Shown here: positions 6,130-8,879 of the stretch, in pieces
How positions within the stretch are numbered: the stretch's first letter is position 1
Layout: the number at the start of each line of letters is the position of its first letter
Source of the DNA: Rhizobium sp. Q54
Lineage (GTDB): Bacteria > Pseudomonadota > Alphaproteobacteria > SMXS01
Assembly: GCA_945872035.1 (NCBI GenBank)
Contig: CAMBYA010000080.1
Location: 1 to 8,879 of the forward strand
DNA length: 8,879 nucleotides
Reading direction: 5' to 3'
Translations under genes and position numbers: made by a program
The notes under the pieces: generated by a model
Database searches by the model: none
What the model was told of the DNA's origin: nothing
The model's input: the letters and a program-made list of their open reading frames with translations, nothing else

Positions 6130-6977
6130 CCGGCGCGCCTGTCTCCACTGAACACGTCATCGACCGCAAGGCCGGCCGGAAGCGGCATGTGGTCAGCCGC
6201 GTGGTGCTGACCATCGAGGCCGAATCACTGGGCGGCGAGGCCATCGACACGGCCGTGCGGCTGGCCCGCGCCTACGAAGCCGAGCTGGTCGCGCTGTTCG
6301 TCAAGACCAGCGACATGATGAACATGGTCTCGCTGCCGTTCGGCGCGGTGGTGACCAGCCGGGCCGGCGTCACCCGGGTGATCGACAGGACCATGCTCGA
6401 CCACCGCCTGGACCGGCTGGCGCACCAGGCCGAGGCGGCGCTCGCCCGCGCCGCGTCGGGCGTGCGCTGGTCGTTCCGCACCACGACCGGGCATACCGAG
6501 CAGGTGGCTGCCAGCGAGGCGCTGCAGGGCGACCTGCTGGCGATCTGCTCGCGCACCGCCCGGCACGTCAGCGACGCGGTCGGCGCCATGCCCTGCTCGC
6601 TGCTGCTGCTGGGCGACGGGCTCGATAGCCAGGGTAGGGGCCGCGACCGGCCGGTGATCGCCCTGTTCGAAGGCGACACGGGCATGCTGGGCGCGGCGCG
6701 GGAAGTGGCGGCGGCGTTCGGCAAGGAACTGGCGGTGGTGCTGCCCCACGGGATGGACGCCCGCGCGCGCCGCCGCGCCACCGACTGGCTGTCGCGGCGC
6801 GGGCTGCCGACCCGGCTGCTGCAGTTCTCCGATCCGGACGGCGCCGCGCTGGCGGCGGAACTGGCCAGGCTGGGACCCGGCCTCCTCGTCATGGGCCGCG
6901 ACGCGGCCGCCTCGCGCCAGGTGCAGCAGGCGTTTGAAACCGCGCACCGCCCGCTGCCGTTATTGCTGGTGTCATAA
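6126..6977 (+). CDS. Universal-stress-protein-like protein, translationally coupled to the Lon-like protease
   Basis: The start ATG overlaps the TGA stop of the protease gene (ATGA, 4 bp), which indicates translational coupling. The 283 residues look like two degenerate Rossmann-type halves. The first (about 22-165) opens with HVVSRVVLTI, then a helix with AIDTAVRLARAYEAELVALFVK, as in UspA-like domains. The second (about 174-283) runs from DRPVIALFEGD through LAVVLPHGM to GLLVMGRDAAASRQ and a final PLPLLLVS strand. The usual USP ATP-binding pattern (G-x2-G-x9-G-S/T) is not visible, so nucleotide binding is doubtful. No signal peptide or membrane segment is seen. The assignment to the USP fold is by pattern and not certain. 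Shared transcription with the protease from the EcfG-type promoter would place it in the general stress response, perhaps as an accessory or regulator of the protease. Confidence 0.75.
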   Translation: MTGAPVSTEHVIDRKAGRKRHVVSRVVLTIEAESLGGEAIDTAVRLARAYEAELVALFVKTSDMMNMVSLPFGAVVTSRAGVTRVIDRTMLDHRLDRLAHQAEAALARAASGVRWSFRTTTGHTEQVAASEALQGDLLAICSRTARHVSDAVGAMPCSLLLLGDGLDSQGRGRDRPVIALFEGDTGMLGAAREVAAAFGKELAVVLPHGMDARARRRATDWLSRRGLPTRLLQFSDPDGAALAAELARLGPGLLVMGRDAAASRQVQQAFETAHRPLPLLLVS

Positions 6978-7021
6978 AGGAAGTTGCATATATCTTCCCG
7001 GCACTTCCCTGAGGAACACCG

Positions 7022-7423
7022 ATGGCGGTCATCTCGATCACACGATTGCGCGTTAGGTCCTGGCGGTTCCTGCCGGACTTCCTGCTGCACTCGGTGAAGA
7101 TCACCCGCCAGGCCCGCGCCGCGCCCGGCAATCTGGGGGTCGAGGTGTTCCGCGACGCGGGCATGACGTTCTGGACCAAGTCGGCCTGGCGCGACGAGGC
7201 GGCGCTGCGGGACTTCATGACGGCCGCCGCGCACAAGAACGCCATGCCGCACCTGCAGCGCTGGTGCAGCGAAGCCTCGGTGCTGCGCTGGGAGCAGGAG
7301 ACCGCGCGCCTGCCGTTCTGGCAAGACGCCGGCCGCCGCATGCAGCGCGACGGCCGCCTGGTGAGCGTCAAGCGCCCCAGCGAAGCCCACGCATCGGGAC
7401 GGATCCCGCCGATGAAGGCGTAG
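7022..7423 (+). CDS. DUF3291 / antibiotic-monooxygenase-like small protein
   Basis: This 133-residue cytosolic protein fits the dimeric ferredoxin-like alpha/beta barrel group that includes DUF3291 and spheroidene-monooxygenase-like proteins. Recognisable blocks are the SITRLRVRSWRFLP start, the APGNLGVEVFRD segment (34-45), FWTKSAWRDEAALRDFM (50-66), and HKNAMPHLQRWCSEASVLRW (71-90). The basic C-terminal tail after about residue 105 looks disordered. ATG 7022 has GAGGA 6 bases upstream. It starts 44 bp after the USP-like stop on the same strand with no terminator between, so it is probably in the same transcript, though its own promoter is possible. Family members have been linked to haem or quinone chemistry, but the reaction here is unknown. 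The downstream neighbour is convergent vapC, only 8 bp away. Confidence 0.75.
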   Translation: MAVISITRLRVRSWRFLPDFLLHSVKITRQARAAPGNLGVEVFRDAGMTFWTKSAWRDEAALRDFMTAAAHKNAMPHLQRWCSEASVLRWEQETARLPFWQDAGRRMQRDGRLVSVKRPSEAHASGRIPPMKA

Positions 7424-7431
7424 GCAGCGAT

Positions 7432-7821
7432 CTATCGAATGACATGAACCGGCACGCCGACTGACTCGGCGACGCCCGCCCAGGCACGGTCCGTCGTAAT
7501 GGCGGGCAGGCCCAGCCTGTCTGCGAGGGCAAGGCACGCGCGGTCCCCCAGCGACAGACCGGCGGCTCGCGTCAGCGGCTCGAGCAAACCGGCATGGAGG
7601 GCAAGCTGGTCATCGAAGTCCGCCCGCTCGATGGCGACCCGCGTGAGCACCGCGCGGATCGTTTCCTCCGTGGCGCCCTTGCGTGTGAGAAACCCGACGA
7701 CCTCGGCGAGATTGACCGTCGAGATGACGGCACCCTCAAGCATCGCCTCAACCTTTTCCCAACCAGGCTCTTGTCGCAGCAGCGCCACCAGCGCCGATGC
7801 ATCCAGCACGACGCCCGTCAT
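7432..7821 (-). CDS. vapC: VapC-type PIN-domain toxin ribonuclease
   Basis: This 129-residue PIN-domain protein carries the four acidic residues of the VapC metal-binding active site: D7 (VVLDASALVALL), E40 (STVNLAEVVGFL), D93 (LSLGDRACLALA) and D111 (AITTDRAWAG). The length is typical. VapC toxins cut RNA, often tRNA or rRNA, when freed from their antitoxin; the target here is unknown. Its ATG (7819-7821) overlaps the TGA of the antitoxin gene by 4 bp, so the two are translated together with the antitoxin first. I place the start there because the frame upstream is antitoxin shadow. It ends 8 bp from the convergent DUF3291-like gene, and no terminator is visible between them. Confidence 0.92.
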   Translation of the reverse strand: MTGVVLDASALVALLRQEPGWEKVEAMLEGAVISTVNLAEVVGFLTRKGATEETIRAVLTRVAIERADFDDQLALHAGLLEPLTRAAGLSLGDRACLALADRLGLPAITTDRAWAGVAESVGVPVHVIR

Positions 7822-8069
7822 TCCTTCGCCGCCTCGCGCCGACGCTCGGCGATCAGTTCGTCGGACCACAGGTCCGTGCTGTCGCCGGCCAGCTGGCGAA
7901 CCAGCGCCTGCGCCCGTGCGACTCCCTCGCGCAGCGTACGGATGCGAAGATCGTTTCCATCCATTTCCATGATTACCGTGCCGCCGCCGTCCAACCCCAT
8001 GGCGCGTCGGACCTCGGCCGGAATGCTGACCCTTCCCGACGCCGATACTTTGACACGAATATTTTTCAT
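7818..8069 (-). CDS. vapB: VapB-type AbrB/SpoVT-domain antitoxin
   Basis: This 83-residue protein starts with an AbrB/SpoVT swapped-hairpin DNA-binding domain (residues 1-45: VKVSASGRVSIPAEVRRAMG, then GGTVIMEM and LRIRTL). It ends in a toxin-binding tail (about 46-83) with SDELIAERRREAAKE, a common ending of VapB antitoxins in proteobacteria. Such proteins neutralise VapC and repress their own operon, usually as a complex with it. I chose ATG 8069 because the AbrB domain starts directly there. The frame extends to an ATG at 8129, which would add 20 unrelated residues. No strong ribosome binding site is visible before 8069. Confidence 0.9.
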   Translation of the reverse strand: MKNIRVKVSASGRVSIPAEVRRAMGLDGGGTVIMEMDGNDLRIRTLREGVARAQALVRQLAGDSTDLWSDELIAERRREAAKE

Positions 8070-8092
8070 GGCATGACTGAGCTTTATGGCAT
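8068..8092 (-). promoter_or_regulatory. Possible vapBC operator: repeated ATGGCAT
   Basis: ATGGCAT occurs at 8068-8074 (overlapping the vapB start) and again at 8086-8092, a direct repeat 18 bp apart in an AT-rich leader. Each copy is nearly self-complementary. VapB-type antitoxins repress their operon by binding paired sites near the promoter, so these are candidates. No clear -35/-10 pair can be assigned. Evidence is weak. Confidence 0.25.
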
Positions 8093-8094
8093 AG

Positions 8095-8202
8095 ATGGAT
8101 AATTTGGCACAAACCGGGTTCAGATACAATTTTCCTGGTTCCAGCGCCGGCCCGGCCCTCGCGCTTTACGCGACGCTGGCCGAGCGCGCGCCCAAGGTTT
8201 AG
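8095..8202 (+). pseudogene. Possible remnant of a gene 3' end between vapBC and the GST gene
   Basis: A 35-codon plus-strand frame ends with AGPALALYATLAERAPKV before TAG 8200-8202. From about 8146 the codons nearly all end in G or C and the peptide reads like the helical C-terminus of a normal host protein. The first part (8095-8140) is AT-rich and looks non-coding. This would fit a gene tail left behind when the vapBC segment arrived or a deletion occurred. It could also be a chance frame. The rest of the stretch 8070-8249 holds the vapB upstream region and the GST ribosome binding site. Confidence 0.25.
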
Positions 8203-8249
8203 GCTTCGCGCCGCCGCCTTGGGAAACAGTTCACAGCGAGGGAAATCCG

Positions 8250-8879
8250 ATGATCAATCTCCACTACTGGCCGACCCCGAACGGCAAGAAAGTCACCATC
8301 TTCCTCGAGGAAGCCGGGGTCGAATACACCGTCATCCCGTGCAACATCGGCGCGGGAGACCAGTTCAAGCCCGAGTTCCTGGCGATTAATCCCAACCACC
8401 GCATGCCGACCCTGGTCGACGACGCGCCCGCGGGAGGCGGCGATCCGCTCAGCGTGTTCGAATCCGGCGCCATCCTGCTCTACCTGGCGGAAAAATTCGG
8501 CCGGTTCTGGCCGCAGGACCTGCGCACGAAGTACGACGTGGTGCAGTGGGTGTTCTGGCAGATGGCGAACCAGGGGCCGAAGCTGGGCGAGCTGGGGACG
8601 TTCATCCGCGCCGGAGACAAGAATGGCGACCAGTCGTTCGCCCTGCGCCGCTTCACCGACGAGGCCAACCGGCTTTACGGCGTGCTGAACAAGCGGCTGT
8701 ACGACCGCCGCTATCTGGCCGGTGACGAATACACCATCGCCGACATGGCCGCCTATCCGTGGACGGTGAACTGGAAGTTCCACCGCCAGGACCTGGGCGA
8801 CTTCAAGTATTTCAAGCGCTGGTTCGACGAGCTGAGCGAGCGCCCGGCGGTGCAGCGCGGCATGGCCGTCGGCGCCGAC
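8250..8879 (+). CDS. yfcG: Glutathione S-transferase family protein, YfcG-like (3' end outside window)
   Basis: The 210 visible codons encode a thioredoxin-fold N-terminal domain (about 1-85) and an all-helical C-terminal GST domain (about 90-205). The start MINLHYWPTPNGKKVTIFLE, the NPNHRMPTLVD cis-proline segment, FESGAILLYLAEKFG, LNKRLYDRRYLAGDEYTIADMA and the PWTVNW segment closely follow E. coli YfcG as I remember it. YfcG is a Nu-class GST that binds two glutathiones and acts as a disulfide reductase. T9 and N11 of the TPNG motif correspond to its glutathione-contacting residues. Cytosolic role in thiol redox homeostasis is inferred. ATG 8250 has GAGGG 7 bases upstream. No stop codon is reached, but little of the protein should be missing. 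No promoter was recognised. Confidence 0.92.
   Translation, partial: MINLHYWPTPNGKKVTIFLEEAGVEYTVIPCNIGAGDQFKPEFLAINPNHRMPTLVDDAPAGGGDPLSVFESGAILLYLAEKFGRFWPQDLRTKYDVVQWVFWQMANQGPKLGELGTFIRAGDKNGDQSFALRRFTDEANRLYGVLNKRLYDRRYLAGDEYTIADMAAYPWTVNWKFHRQDLGDFKYFKRWFDELSERPAVQRGMAVGAD

Noticed and set aside
6979..6998. The GGAAG/CTTCC repeat as a terminator of the USP-like gene
   Set aside because: The stem is only 5 bp with a 10-base loop and is not followed by a T tract.

Overview
The window looks like chromosomal DNA of a GC-rich alphaproteobacterium. The host genes use codons strongly biased to G or C at the third position. An RpoH-type heat-shock sigma factor is present, and two promoter-like sequences match the GGAAC-N16/17-CGTT form recognised by EcfG, the general-stress sigma factor of alphaproteobacteria. 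I cannot name the genus; a Rhodospirillales-like lineage is only a guess.

Layout. Positions 1-145 are AT-richer than the rest and hold an open reading frame on the minus strand that lacks a start. Positions 146-1050 are a complete IS5-family insertion sequence with 17-bp perfect terminal repeats, a TTA target duplication and a two-frame DDE transposase. Seven bases beyond it begins the promoter region of rpoH (1171-2043), which ends at a strong intrinsic terminator (2059-2097). A gene-free stretch (2098-2406) carries a 146-bp composite inverted repeat. A minus-strand class I/II aminotransferase (2407-3576) diverges from an operon made of a Lon-like AAA+ protease (3682-6129), a universal-stress-protein-like gene overlapping it by 4 bp (6126-6977), and a small DUF3291/ABM-like gene (7022-7423). 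A convergent vapBC-type toxin-antitoxin pair follows on the minus strand (7432-8069). After an intergenic stretch with a possible gene remnant, a YfcG-like glutathione S-transferase begins at 8250 and runs off the right edge.

How the genes fit together. The strongest theme is stress and protein quality control. The heat-shock sigma factor and the Lon-like protease/USP-like operon each have an EcfG-type promoter at a sensible distance. The inferred wiring is that the general stress response raises both RpoH and a Lon-like protease with its translationally coupled partner. The IS element, the left foreign-looking fragment, the repeat element and the vapBC pair are accessory. No wholly new system is obvious. 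The most notable points are the paired EcfG-type promoters, the protease-USP coupling, the frameshifted transposase and the IS sitting exactly at a compositional junction.
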